A stretch of DNA of 64,000 nt from Trichobilharzia szidati (Eukaryota > Platyhelminthes > Trematoda > Strigeidida > Schistosomatidae), in contig OX235273.1 of assembly GCA_944472155.2 (NCBI GenBank), positions 89,522,793 to 89,586,792 of the forward strand, written 5' to 3'. Positions 12,062-22,345 of the stretch are shown piece after piece. Position 1 is the first letter of the stretch; every line of letters begins with the position of its first letter. The translations under genes and the position numbers were made by a program. Under the pieces are notes generated by a model. That model worked only from the letters and a program-made list of their open reading frames with translations. It was not told where the DNA came from and searched no databases.

Positions 12062-12313
12062 TCTTGTGACGTCCACCTGACGACTCATGTCAAGGAGATG
12101 CCTGGCGATGCTACTGTTTAAAGCATTTTTTCCCTTCAGACATAAGCTTTTTAGTACAAGTTCAGAAAATCGGATGTATACACTTCTTTCTGTTCTTCTA
12201 ATGTAACTGCTCCCCCAGATACATGTTAATTTGTATACACACTTGGTGGACTTTTGATTGACTCGGGTCATGAGGTGGACGTCACAAGATAGTTCAAAAT
12301 TATCAATAGGCAA
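12062..12313 (-). pseudogene. PLE-1 GIY-YIG endonuclease remnant, inactivated
   Basis: The reading frame contains CVYKLTCIWGSSYIRRTER, aligning with the PLE GIY-YIG core C.Y...C.CG..YIGRT.R. The second CxC cysteine has become W and the YIG glycine has become R, so both the zinc-finger-like part and the nuclease core are damaged. The C-terminal part keeps NSSIARHLLD, matching the PLE C-terminus elsewhere here. Its role in an intact element is to cut DNA for target-primed reverse transcription. Confidence 0.75.
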
Positions 12314-12384
12314 AAGAGTTCATTTCTCCTTAGGTTTGCCGAAGCAATCTCCATCAAGCGCCTGAAACCCAATTTATGCGTTCA

Positions 12385-14275
12385 TTTTATTAAATAAAAT
12401 ATTTAAGTTTTATGTTTTTTAAAATTTTGACAATTTTCTAGGATCATGGTAGAAATAAGTAAGTTTTATTAACTTCATATAAACCATAAGAAATCTACTA
12501 AAAACTTTATTAAAAGATCTGTTTATGCGTTGATGAGGAGGTTGAGGACCAGAGGAGAAACCTTTTACAGCCTACTAACTTCTACTTGTTTCTAGACGTA
12601 TGAATAAAGTGGCATGGAACGCCTTAAAATATGTCTAATTATTCTATTTTATGTCTTACGAATTATTATACTGGAGTCATTCATGTCTAGCTCATAAGAT
12701 ACAGTCTTCCGTTACTGCCTAGAAGGATGGAAAGTTTTGCATCTGGCATCTGAAGACTGAAACCTCCTCCTTGCGGTATAGGTATAACAGAAGTGGAAGG
12801 AAACGTATTTTGCTAGTGATTTCTAATGTCAAAGAGTTGATTACAGGAGAAGTAAACGTATTATTGTTTAGAAAAGATAAAGTTTTTAGAGTCTAAAACC
12901 ATTACCGGCATTTATGTTACAGACTTATTTTTTAACCATAAGCTTGTGTAGGTTTTGTTGTAACTTTTTAAAGTTGCAGAGACTATCGTAATCAGTCAGA
13001 ATTCAAACTCACATGTAATCAGGACGTGATAAGGTCTCTGAGTAAGATTTAGTCATAAATATAGCGAAACAAAATAAATGAGTGGGTCAGTCAACTGACT
13101 TAATCGCATCCTAATCATATTAGTTTTATTATTTTAATTAAAAATATTGATAATCCACCAGTATATTAGTTTGACGATATTCTATGTATTTTTTTACACT
13201 ACTTTAAAAAAATATAGTAGTTAATTTTTTCTCATTGAACTATCTGGCTATTTGTATAAATGAAAACAGTATGAAACGTTAGTGACTTCAGTAACCTTGA
13301 TATTTTCTACCTTGTATTCATGCTGACAGCTAGACGTCTGAATATAGCTGTTAACGATAAAATGGACAGTGACTTACTAAAATGTCTTTTTCTAATCTAC
13401 TACAGATGTGTTGATATTTTATAAGATCTAAAGACTAGTTCGAATACCAGATGGCCAGGGTGATTGCAGTCGTTAACTTATGTCACTATTATATGTTACT
13501 AATTACAGTTAAAAGTTGGCGGCTAAGATCAATGCCCATGGAATAATTACTTAGCTGTTTAAAGTATTCCCTTAGATATGACCACTGAAGAGAAACAGAC
13601 ATGGGCAGTTGGATGACATGCTTACGCGTATTCTTGTTAACTGGGTAATATATGCAGAAACTGTAAATACGTTTAATATACTGCTGCATATTCTCCTTGA
13701 AATGAATACCTTTGAGAATGCATCTAGGCAAAAACTCAACGTACTGAGTTTATGTATTCACCTATCACCTATTTTCATCAGTTTAGCAAATGTTCTAAGG
13801 TAGCTATGCTTCACTTTTCATAATCAGTATTCTGATGTGTAAAAAGTTATATCATTCTCAGCAGAAATTCTCAGAAATTCAGGGAGATATGTAAAGGTAT
13901 TCTGTAAAGCATCAAGCAGTAAACTTGATGTCATCGCCTGCATACCTGAATGGTAGGAATAAAATTCGTCTTAAATAATAAATATTCTTTTCGGTAAATT
14001 CTCTTCCCGTTCCTACACTCATAAAATAAAATTTTATTATCGTTATAGGTATATAGTAGGTATATCGTCAAGATATGATTAAAGTTGTGGTAATCAGATC
14101 AACCACTCTAGAACTTTGTATTCAAGAAGAACATGTTTAGACGTTATTCTTCTTCTAGTCATCCTTGAATAAAACACCACCTAACACTCTCTATGTTTCT
14201 CGTCCTCCTTTCATTTTGTGTGTTAAATTTTAGTTACATAATTTGACTATTATTATTATTTAAAACAATTAGTTC
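12385..14275. other. long stretch without genes
   Basis: 1.9 kb of AT-rich sequence. Open frames of 60-80 codons on both strands at 13489-13803 overlap each other and show no known motif, so I do not call them. No repeat family recognised. Confidence 0.4.
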
Positions 14276-14323
14276 CCTTTATGAATTTAGATAAAGCAAT
14301 AAGAAGACGTAATTTGTCTGAAT

Positions 14324-14371
14324 CGTGTAATGTATTTGCGCAACACATTTCGAACAATCTGATCACACACG
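14324..14371 (-). ncRNA. hammerhead-like ribozyme with swapped C3/G8 core pair (left arm)
   Basis: Minus strand: stem I CGTGT, core GTGATCA, stem II GA/TC with loop TTGT, GAA, stem III ATGTGTT pairing AATACAT around GCGCA, T at the cleavage position, ACACG closing stem I. The usual core is CTGATGA; here base 3 is G and base 8 is C. In the known hammerhead structure bases 3 and 8 pair, so the double change keeps that pair. Everything else fits the fold. Identical in the right arm. Confidence 0.7.
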
Positions 14372-14597
14372 GACTTGTCATAGGAATATATATGAAATTA
14401 ATAAAGAGTTAATGGGTGAGGAAATAGACTTAGGTCAAGTTAAAAGGACATATTCAAGGTCAAAATAACAATGAAGACCACTAAACCAAATAGCAGAGGT
14501 AATAGTACATCTGCTATGGTTTCAAAACAAAATTTACCAAGGAAGGTTTAATGTGATGACGAATTGTTTTTGAACGCGTAGAGGTGGTTTAAACTTT

Positions 14598-15824
14598 CTA
14601 ATTGCTAGCCAGGGCTTCCACAAACTTTAGGATACGGCCCAAACACGTTTTATAGATAGGTTTGAAAGATCTGTTAACGTCAATTTTATGTCCTGTCTCT
14701 ATAATATGTTTCGCAATAGAGGAGCTAGGTCTCCTGTTCTCACCATTAATGGGTTCTGAAGATTCCATTTGTTTCTGGAGCCATTTAGGAATATGCTCTG
14801 AAGCTCTTACTTGCAGAGATCGATGAGTCCTCCCTATGTATGTGTGTCCACACGTACATTCAAATTGGTAAATACAGTGGGATGTGACATCATTTTTCGC
14901 ATGTTCGTAGGGCTTAGGAAGAGAGATTGGCTTCACATTCTCAATTATTATGACCTTAGCTGCATAAAAAGTCTTTTCAACAGCAGCGTTCAATCTTCGT
15001 CTAGCTGTTAAGCTGCTATGACCACCCATATAGGGTAGCTTGATGTACACGTGTTTCTTAGCGGCATGGCGGAGTGTGGGTGTTGGTGTTCTGAATACTT
15101 TGTATTTCTTCATGAATTTCTTCAGATAATTGTTATCAACCATAGTTTGTGTCAACTTTCTTTCTTCTTCATCAAGTGTGTCTTCAGTGCATATTCGTTG
15201 GATTCTACTGAAGAGGCACCTTACTAAGGCTCTTTTGTACCGAACAGGGCAGAAACTGTGGTAATTAAGATACTGTCCTGTCCAGGCAGGTTTTCTATAA
15301 ATAGATCTTTTTATTGACTCATCAAGCCGTCGACTAAGCTATGTGTCTAGGAAAGATAAACAGTTGTCTTCCTCTCCTACAGATGTAAATGATATGCTAT
15401 TCTGAACTTCATTCATTCGATTTAAAATTGAGGTGGCAGAAGAAGACTTATCATTGATGATTACAATATCATCTACATACCTTCTATAAAGTGGCACATT
15501 TTCGATTAAATCCTCCGATAATTTCTTAATGTTCGATATATAAATATCTTCTAAAGGGGGCCCTAACGGACTTCCCATAGCAACACCATCAACTTGGCGG
15601 AAACAATCGCCTTCAAATGTAAACCTAACATTGTTAGTACATAGAAGTGATAAATCCCTTAAATAGGATATAGGGAACGAGATGAAAAATTTGTTTATGG
15701 AAATGTAATCAATCAAAATGTCAACTGTTTTGATCAAACGCACATTAGCGAATAACAAGTTTACATCAAAAGAGCACATATTTTTATTCATAATGTTAAA
15801 AATACATAATGTTAAAAGATACAT
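14598..15824 (-). pseudogene. PLE-1 reverse transcriptase / GIY-YIG endonuclease, one in-frame stop
   Basis: One frame runs for about 408 codons, broken by a single TAG at 15339-15341. In order: RT motif A (SFDVNLLFANV), the segment QVDGVAMGSPLGP, the catalytic YVDD near the middle, FLDT, RKPAWTGQYLNYHSF, and the GIY-YIG domain (CIYQFECTCGHTYIGRTHR) near residue 310, ending KFVEALASN. RT aspartates and the YIG core are present. The N-terminal third, upstream of motif A, is absent, so it is a truncated copy. With one stop in 1.2 kb it is young. PLE RT primes on DNA cut by the linked nuclease. Confidence 0.9.
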
Positions 15825-16291
15825 TTGAATTGGTTAATTTTCTTGACGATAAGTAAGGGCTTCAGAGCATATTCCTAAATGGCTCCAGAAACAAATGGAA
15901 TCTTCAGAACCCATTAATGGTGAGAACAGGAAACCTAGCTCCTCTGTTGCGAAACATACTATAGAGGCAGGACATAAAATTGATGTTAACAGATCTTTTG
16001 AACCTATCTATAACACGTGTTTGGGCCGTATCCTAAAGTTTGTGGAAGCCCTGGCTAGCAATTAGAAAGTTTAAACCACCTCTACGCGTTCAAAAACAAT
16101 TCGTCATCACATTAAACCTTCCTTGGTAAATTTTGTTTTGAAACCATAGCAGATGTACTATTACCTCTGCTATTTGGTTTAGTGGTCTTCATTGTTGTTT
16201 TGACCTTGAATATGTCCTTTTAACTTGACCTAAGTCTATTTCCTCATCCATTAACTCTTTATTAATTTCATATATATTCCTATGACAAGTT

Positions 16292-16339
16292 CGTGTGTGA
16301 TCAGATTGTTCGAAATGTGTTGCGCAAATACATTACACG
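16292..16339 (+). ncRNA. hammerhead-like ribozyme with swapped C3/G8 core pair (right arm)
   Basis: Plus-strand twin of the motif at 14324-14371, inside the inverted right arm: CGTGT, GTGATCA, GA TTGT TC, GAA, ATGTGTT/AATACAT, T, ACACG. It is base-for-base the same, although the arms differ elsewhere. This copy would be transcribed outward, away from the PLE body. Confidence 0.7.
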
Positions 16340-16448
16340 ATTCAGACAAATTACGTCTTCTTCTTATTATAACAAATTTCATCTTATGTATGTAGAAGCT
16401 TACAAACTTTAATAAAAAGTATGTCATCCGTTCAGACTTACTTGTAAC

Positions 16449-16532
16449 TGAGAGAAGATCGGTAGTTCAGCGAAGAGTATCTTTTCGGCGAATTCATTTT
16501 CACTGCTGTACAATCGCAAATTTATATGGTTA
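16449..16532 (-). repeat. PLE terminal-repeat fragment with decayed hammerhead
   Basis: The plus strand reads GTTCAGCGAAGAGTATCTTT then CGGCGAATTCATTTTC and GCTGTACAATCGC. The same order occurs at 48.28 and 48.48 kb. On the minus strand this gives stem I AGC/GCT, a broken core, GAA, stem III AAGA.ACTCTT and C at the cleavage site. It is related to the motif at 39.45 kb. The core bases are mutated, so it is probably inactive. Confidence 0.5.
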
Positions 16533-16581
16533 TTTTTTATGTGTGTAAACACTAAATTTGTAAAGCGAATATACAACTAGT

Positions 16582-16841
16582 AAGTTTTTGGTGGCACAGC
16601 GGTAGAATGCTCGCCAAACACGCATGTGGTCCAGGGTTCGATCCCCGGCCGACGCACTCCTTTACCTCGCTAAGTCAGTAATAAGGCTGGTAAAGAAGGA
16701 AGGTTGGGAATGAGGCTAGCAACCCCATCTCCTAAAAATAAACACCACTGCTACCGAAACTTCAAGCCTCTAGCTTGAAGGTCTATGTTCCATTGGGAAC
16801 GTAAAGGAATGAAAAGAAAAAAGAAGAAAAGTTTTTGGTGG
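16582..16841 (+). mobile_element. SINE-1 with 13-bp target duplication
   Basis: Plus-strand SINE-1 between AAGTTTTTGGTGG at 16582-16594 and 16829-16841. The first five bases of the head overlap the duplication (GGTGG). Landmarks: GGTGGCACAGCGGTAGAA (box A area), GGTTCGATCCC (box B), CTCGCTAAGTCAG, GAGGCTAGCAACCCCATC, CTTCAAGCCTCTAGCTTGAA (a self-pairing segment) and the RTE-like end CTATGTTCCATTGGGAACG with an A-rich tail. This copy differs from the 25.5-kb one by short indels, suggesting subfamilies. Confidence 0.9.
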
Positions 16842-17400
16842 AGTTTCGTAATACAAAAGGCGTTCAGAGGAATTTGATGTTGATATAAGAGGGTAGTAAC
16901 AAAAGTGATGAGTTGTCACAAACGATTTTGATTCATGATACGTTAATATATCTGACTGTCGAATAACTCAAATGCATGAAATCCGATAGCATACATAAAT
17001 AGTACAGGTTCGAGTCTTTCAGCGAAAATGTGACTGAATCGAAAGGCCATTAGTGAAGATTTTGATCATGACGTATTATGCATCCATGATATTCAATTAA
17101 ATTTATGGAAGGGACAGATATAGTAAGCAACAGCGGGTTACACACAGAGTACAAGAATCCTTTTAATGTCACGATGCATTCCATGTTGATAAGTGCAACT
17201 GAGCCGAAAACCTTGATTTAAGCTTTCCACAGATTGCTTTTCACCGTGCAATGACACACACTGTTTCCATCGAACCTCATATTAATAAGTCAGTTGTCAA
17301 ACACAATGGTACTAAGTTCAGTGACAGAGAAATGAAACACATCAAAAGTAGTCAAAATATTGATATTATATTTACAAAGAAAATAAAGTATTTAAGAATT
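16842..17400. other. no recognised feature
   Basis: AT-rich; nothing recognised. Confidence 0.4.
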
Positions 17401-17943
17401 CTGATGACAATATTATTATTATTGTTTCCTTTAATTCCTAGAGGAACATAGGGCTTCAGCCGTGCATCTCCATTGCGTTCGGTTCTCTGCTAGAGTCTTC
17501 ACCTGGCTCCAAGTCTGCCCACACGTTTTCATCTCCTCTTCACATGACCTCCTCCAAGTCACCCTCACCCTTGCACTGACGACCAACTCGCCGCTTCCCT
17601 TTCGGGTTCCACTCGAGCAATGGCTTGTCTAGTGATGTCACTTGATGCATTGTTTCCTCAGAGTATGGCCAATCCATCTCCATTTCTTCCTGCCTATTTG
17701 TTTCACAATTGGTTCCTGGTTGGTTCGCTCCCAGAGATCTCTGTTACTGATCTTTTCTGGCCATCTGATCTTGAGTATTGAGCGAAGACAACTGGCTGTT
17801 GATGAAGGTCTGTAGATTGTTTGAGATGCTCTTTATGATGCGCAGTGCAAGTCTCTGATCCGTATAGTACCACTGACTTCACATTGGAGTTGAAAATCCG
17901 GATCTTATTTTTGATGCTGAGTGCTGTTGACCTGATGACAATA
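17401..17943 (-). mobile_element. RTE 3' end with perfect 12-bp target duplication
   Basis: A 519-bp 5'-truncated RTE bounded by CTGATGACAATA at 17401-17412 and 17932-17943. The minus strand starts within the segment GTCAACAGCACTCAGCATC, runs through the C-terminal region (NKIRIFNSN, then [12 protein letters not shown], [16 protein letters not shown] with frame breaks) and ends with the (AAT)n tail. It lacks EN and RT. The clean flanks mean recent target-primed insertion. Confidence 0.9.
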
Positions 17944-19382
17944 ACTGATTCTTATTCATGTCATTTATACTCTGCAACCGTGTATTTAGTTTGCCTTATA
18001 GGCCCAAACCATCAAATATTTCTCTAAATGTTTAAAATCAATATTCAGTGACTGATCCTATTAGTTCGGTATCCTGAATTATATTTAGTGAGTGTGATAT
18101 AATCTATTTTTGTCTTTATATTCCTACGTCAATTCAGGTCAATTTTTGAACATTAATACAAAACTGGTAACAAGAACACCGGCTTTATCGTAATAATAAA
18201 AGGAAACAAACTAAGCTAGAGATAAAATCCTATTCAACACAAATTAATACAGTGAATTAAAACATTCCATGGAACTAAGTTCGTCAATGAAATCAGAATG
18301 TTCGTCGTTTATCAATATGGATCGAAAGGCAGATGAACTTACAGCAATAGTAGTGAAAGAAGTACTGTTATAAGCATTGAAACAACAGCGTGAAGAATCA
18401 CTGTTTCAAATTAACTGTTACCAATAATTATTGAACAGTTTTGAAGATTGAGTTACCATACATTTACTTTGACACTTAGTTTTCAAATGAAAGTTGCTCA
18501 TTTGAGCCGTCTGTTTCAGAGAACACAAAATTACTGAATGCATCTACCTGAGCCATATATAATATATATATATATATATGTATAACGACATTATTATTAC
18601 AAGTTAAATATACTTATTACTTAAAAAAGCAACTGTAAATAGAGAATATTAAATGGTATTGATTAGACTATACCACTTTTAATCACGTGATAATCTGATG
18701 TTAATACAGTAATCAGGATCATCACGATAGTTAAATCAGTGACCTGAGAATATATTTGGTTCAACACTCTACCAGCTAAAAATAGGCTTCAGTAGCGGTC
18801 CAATTTCAGCAGATATTCTGAGAATACATATAGTGCCTAGGCATCTGCATCTTTTCATGCTAATATAACTGAGTTTTTATTTGAATTTCAGTCTAAGATG
18901 TTTTCTTTAAAATCTGTTGTTACTGTTATTTTCTCGTGACTCAGTCAGTAATCAATACCAGCTGTCATTATAATCGACTGCATGAACGTCTAACTATTAT
19001 CTCCAACTGTATGGTGTGAGTGTTTATGAATGATAAGTAGAGGAATTCTAGATAGGAATGTCATACAACATCTATGTACTATTTATTCACCAACAGATGA
19101 GATTTATAACATAATATAGTCTTGTAAACAATGTTTTGTTTTTTGAAATGACGACTTATAGGTCTAAATTTTATCTTTGGTAGATTCTTTCAACACAGTA
19201 CCAGTAAGCGTTGATGTTCAGCGAAATATCTATTCAGAGTGACACTAATAATTAATACAGGTTATAGCATTGAAGTAAACTTATGGTGTGCATTGTACAT
19301 GTTGATTAGTAAGAAATGTAGTTGAGCATGTTTCTGAGTTTAACTGATGTTTACTACTATATTTTAACAATTTCATTTCGTT
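17944..19382. other. no recognised feature
   Basis: AT-rich; (TA)n run at about 18555-18580. No element signature seen. Confidence 0.4.
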
Positions 19383-19460
19383 ATTCAAGTGTTGGTTTGT
19401 AGGGATTTGATTGGTTACAGGGTTTTCATCATGAGCTGACATTAGTTGGAAAACCTGGGA

Positions 19461-19506
19461 GTACTGGACAGCTGTTTAGTCCTAGTTTGGGACTCTTCAT
19501 CAGTAC
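19461..19506 (-). ncRNA. SINE-2 hammerhead, defective
   Basis: Minus strand: stem I GTACTG, core ATGAAGA, stem II GTCC with GGAC around CAAACTA, TAA where GAA is required, stem III ACAG/CTGT, C at the cleavage site, CAGTAC. Both C3 and G12 are altered, so cleavage is not expected. Confidence 0.7.
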
Positions 19507-19582
19507 GCACTCACCGGGATTCGAACCCAGGACCTTCTGGTTACAAGACGAGCTCGTATACCATTTGAATCCCGGTGGGTGC

Positions 19583-19628
19583 GTACTGATGAAGAGTCCC
19601 AAACTAGGATGAAACAGCTGTCCAGTAT
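19583..19628 (+). ncRNA. SINE-2 hammerhead with A at core position 3
   Basis: Plus strand: stem I GTACTG, core ATGAAGA (consensus C.GA.GA with A replacing C3), stem II GTCC/GGAT, GAA, stem III ACAG/CTGT with no loop, C, CAGTAT. The fold is kept, but the C3-G8 pair is lost. Confidence 0.7.
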
Positions 19629-19727
19629 TCCCAGGTTTTCCAATGGTTCTCTAACTAATGTCAGCTCATGATGAAAACCCTGTAACCAATCAAATCCCTA
19701 CAAACCAACACTTGAATATCAATGAGA

Positions 19728-20085
19728 TGCTCACTAGCGACTTGTCCTATTCAGGTAGGTAGTTACCTGGGGTTCCAGTGAGAAGTCGTGACCAGTAGGG
19801 TGCAGCAGGTCGGGCGTGAGGACAAATACTCGCCGAAGACATTGGCTAGGGGTAGCTATGGCTATGTCGTGAATTGGCAGAAGTTAGAATTCATGGGCCA
19901 TCGGATCGGGTCACAGTGGCTTAATAGTATACGAGGTAGCTCGCCTTGTAACCAGAAGGTCCTGGGTTCGAATCCTGGTGGGTGCGTACTGATGAAGAGT
20001 CCAAAAATAGGACGAAACAGCTGTCCAGTACTCCCAGGTTTTCCAATGGTTCTCTAACTAATGTCAGCTCATGGTGAAATTATTT
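19728..20085 (+). mobile_element. SINE-2, long form
   Basis: A leader (GTGAGAAGTCGTGACCAGTA, GGACAAATACTCGCCGA, GAATTGGCAGAAGTT) precedes the tRNA-like head: box A area AGTGGCTTAATAGTAT, then TTGTAACCAGAAGGTCC and box B GGGTTCGAATCC. The hammerhead follows at 19986-20031, then CTCCCAGGTTTTCCAATGG and GTCAGCTCATG. The same leader occurs at 54.97 kb, so it is part of the repeat unit. The end is set where similarity to the other copies stops. Confidence 0.85.
19986..20031 (+). ncRNA. SINE-2 hammerhead, complete stems, A at core position 3
   Basis: GTACTG (stem I), ATGAAGA (core with A3), GTCC/GGAC around AAAAATA (stem II), GAA, ACAG/CTGT (stem III), C, CAGTAC. All stems pair perfectly; the single departure from consensus is A at position 3. 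Confidence 0.75.
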
Positions 20086-21170
20086 TTGTGATAATTTGTT
20101 TTTCCCGCAGTCGCTTTACCAACTCTCAGAGATCCAACGGAAAAATATTAGAGTTAGCGTAAATATTCTGATCATTGACTAGTGAGTAAGGTAGAGTTTC
20201 TCAATTTTCTCAAAACTCATATTCATCTCAGTTTGTGATAAAGTGGAATTCTGATGTCCTATGATTTCGTAGAAACAACTTCTAGGAAGAAGAATAATGC
20301 AAACAGTTATTTTTAGATTGGTCCATCAGGGCATACTACAGATGAGCTGGATCTCAAACGACCCGAATAGATGTCTAGTGTATAGGTCAATTCGATCTTG
20401 CTATAAAACGGTTACTGGTTGAAGTGGATGTTTTCAAACTACTCAAATCGCTTAGTAGTATATACCATCAGTACAAAATGTCAACTGTCCACTTTCCTAA
20501 TTCAATGAAATTTCAACAAAAGGTAAAAATTTATATACTAAAGATTATACTAATACAATCATTTGAGTTAAAATGAGATGTTTATCATACCTGCATCTAT
20601 TCTTTTCACAATTTCCCGGGGAATCACATTTTACTTGTTGTGGTACACATGCAAAATGCGGGTGATATTTTTTTTCTGTGACACCATATAGTCAGCAACT
20701 AACTCAGCTGACACTGAGTGTAATCAATTTCTCTTGTGAAATATAAACATAAGTAGCGATTGATTTATTTTCACTAAAAATGTTTTTTTTTGAAAAATTA
20801 TCTTAGTAGCTGAAAATTATTTCATGTTATAGTAGAAGATTGATGTCTGACTGTGAACGCCTAATCACCAGTCAAAGAGGACAGCGTTATTAACCACTCC
20901 AAGTATCATAGTTAACAGAAGACAAATATTTAATCTTTTCATACTGGGCTATTAAATTTAACCATTATTTTATTTAGAAAGATGGCGAAGTTAAAGTATC
21001 ATAGCCAAAGTCAAGGTCTTTCAAAAGTTGACCTTCAAGAACCGATTAGATACAAGGAATGCTGTGAAATGTCATACCAAATCAAATCATGTCTCCCTTT
21101 TTTGAACTGGAGAGGGTAGACACAGTGTTCTACTTATTTACTAAGTACCTTTTCTGAAAATCTATACTGT
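20086..21170. other. no recognised feature
   Basis: AT-rich; nothing recognised. Confidence 0.4.
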
Positions 21171-21173
21171 TAG

Positions 21174-21262
21174 GTAGGGTTACAACTTTTTAGATTAAGG
21201 TTTAAGGTCTAGGGTTAAGGTTAGGTTTAGGGGTGAAGTTAGGGTTAGGATTATAGTTAGAG
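21174..21262 (+). repeat. degenerate telomere-like (TTAGGG) tract
   Basis: Repeated variants of TTAGGG/TTAAGG/TTAGGTT over about 90 bp (GTAGGGTTAC, TAGGGTTAAGGTTAGG, TTAGGGTTAGGA). TTAGGG is the schistosome telomere unit. The tract is short and imperfect, so it is an interstitial trace, not a chromosome end. Confidence 0.6.
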
Positions 21263-21475
21263 TAAAAGTAGGTTCAAGAATAGTGTCAGAAATATCAATG
21301 GATCTTAAAGTACCATGACCTACAGACACCAGGATGAGTGGATATATCGCGCATGGTACGATTGCTCCATAGATCATTTGTGTAGTAACTGGGAGACATT
21401 CTTACGACACATAAGCTACAACTCTACAGTGTAGAATCATGTTTGCAATATTTTTTAGTGTAGTTTTCAACGATG

Positions 21476-21591
21476 ATGCTACTTTTATGGGCTGAAGAGG
21501 ATGACAGACAACAGATTAAGGTGGGGATGTGTTGCTGAAGCCCTATGTTCCACTCAGAACCCAAAGGAATAGTAATAATAATGCTACCTTT
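21476..21591 (+). mobile_element. RTE 3' end, strongly truncated, with target duplication
   Basis: About 94 bp ending GAAGCCCTATGTTCCACTCA then (AAT)n-like sequence. ATGCTACTTTT (21476-21486) and ATGCTACCTTT (21581-21591) flank it, 10 of 11 matching. The piece before the tail reads GGATGACAGACAACAG and belongs to a diverged RTE subfamily like the one at 31.3 kb. Confidence 0.75.
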
Positions 21592-22345
21592 TTGTATCCG
21601 AATTCTGATTGGTTGTTCAAGGTCACTGTTGTTTGGGCTGTGATACTTCAACTTCGCCAGAAAGATTAATGTTGAATCCCGAGTGTTATCTCACAGAAAC
21701 GTGGTAGAATACATTAGTAGAACTTCTTAGTCTATTCTAGTTCGGTTATTACTCGTATCATATGCGTAAAAGTCCTTACACATAATTCACTCTCTACTCC
21801 AATGTTTAAAATACTTTAACAATCATAGAAAATTGCTGTTTAATAAAAAATCTAGTTTTCCAGCTATCTTGATGTATCTGAGAGCATGTGGCGTCATAGA
21901 AATTGACTTGGTGTGATACACATAGAATGCAAAAACTGAATTTGATTATCGTAAAGTACAAACATGAATTATTTCTGGTCACTCAATGATCTTGTAGACG
22001 TTTTCTACACTGGTCTACGAGGAAGACTGAATGTAAAGCGATTGGTGCCACTGACAAGTTGCTTAGGCCTAAGTGTGCGGAGCTCAGTTCAAATTTTTGT
22101 GACTTTGCTTGACAATTAAATCATCAGATTGAAGAATAATATTTAGGAAAAGTGAAGCAAAATGAAGTTAGTCTTTCTTGTGTTATATTAGAAAAACACC
22201 ATTCAGAATTTGATTATACCAAAGTATATTATCAAAAGTAAAGAGACTGATGACTGGATTGGAGTTTTGCTGGGAATCCTTACATTTATTGTGATGCAGT
22301 TACTCCCAGTTGATGAGCCGCCTCAAGCGAAATGAGGTCAATCGC
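21592..22345. other. no recognised feature
   Basis: Nothing recognised. Confidence 0.4.

Larger units (their letters stand above)
11620..12384 (-). mobile_element. PLE-1 remnant: 3' end with hammerhead and inverted arms
   Basis: A Penelope-like element reduced to its GIY-YIG end. The terminal region at 11640-11720 carries a hammerhead ribozyme. A 113-bp segment at 11967-12079 reappears inverted at 12273-12384, with the endonuclease remnant between. This is the same architecture as the larger PLE at 14.3-16.4 kb. The reverse transcriptase is entirely missing. Confidence 0.82.
14276..16378 (-). mobile_element. PLE-1 Penelope-like element with long inverted arms
   Basis: A young PLE. The body (RT motif A to GIY-YIG) is on the minus strand at 14598-15824. 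The terminal ~535 bp at 14276-14812, which include the C-terminal codons and a hammerhead, are repeated in inverted orientation at 15848-16378 with only scattered differences. The body is therefore cut off upstream of RT motif A and joined directly to an inverted copy of its own 3' end. Such inverted terminal copies are known for Penelope elements. Confidence 0.9.
19383..19727. repeat. palindrome of two SINE-2 copies, head to head
   Basis: The left arm (19383-19520, minus) and right arm (19569-19727, plus) are the same SINE-2 3' portion in opposite directions: hammerhead, then TACTCCCAGGTTTTCCAA, GTCAGCTCATGATGAAAACC, TCAAATCCCTACAAACCAAC and ACTTGAA. The spacer holds the tRNA-like half of the left copy (GGTTCGAAT box B region on the minus strand). 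Arms are nearly identical over more than 130 bp, with a TAACTAATG deletion in one. Confidence 0.88.

Noticed and set aside
13489..13803. Overlapping open frames on both strands
   Set aside because: No known motif, no codon signal by eye and mutual overlap; likely chance.
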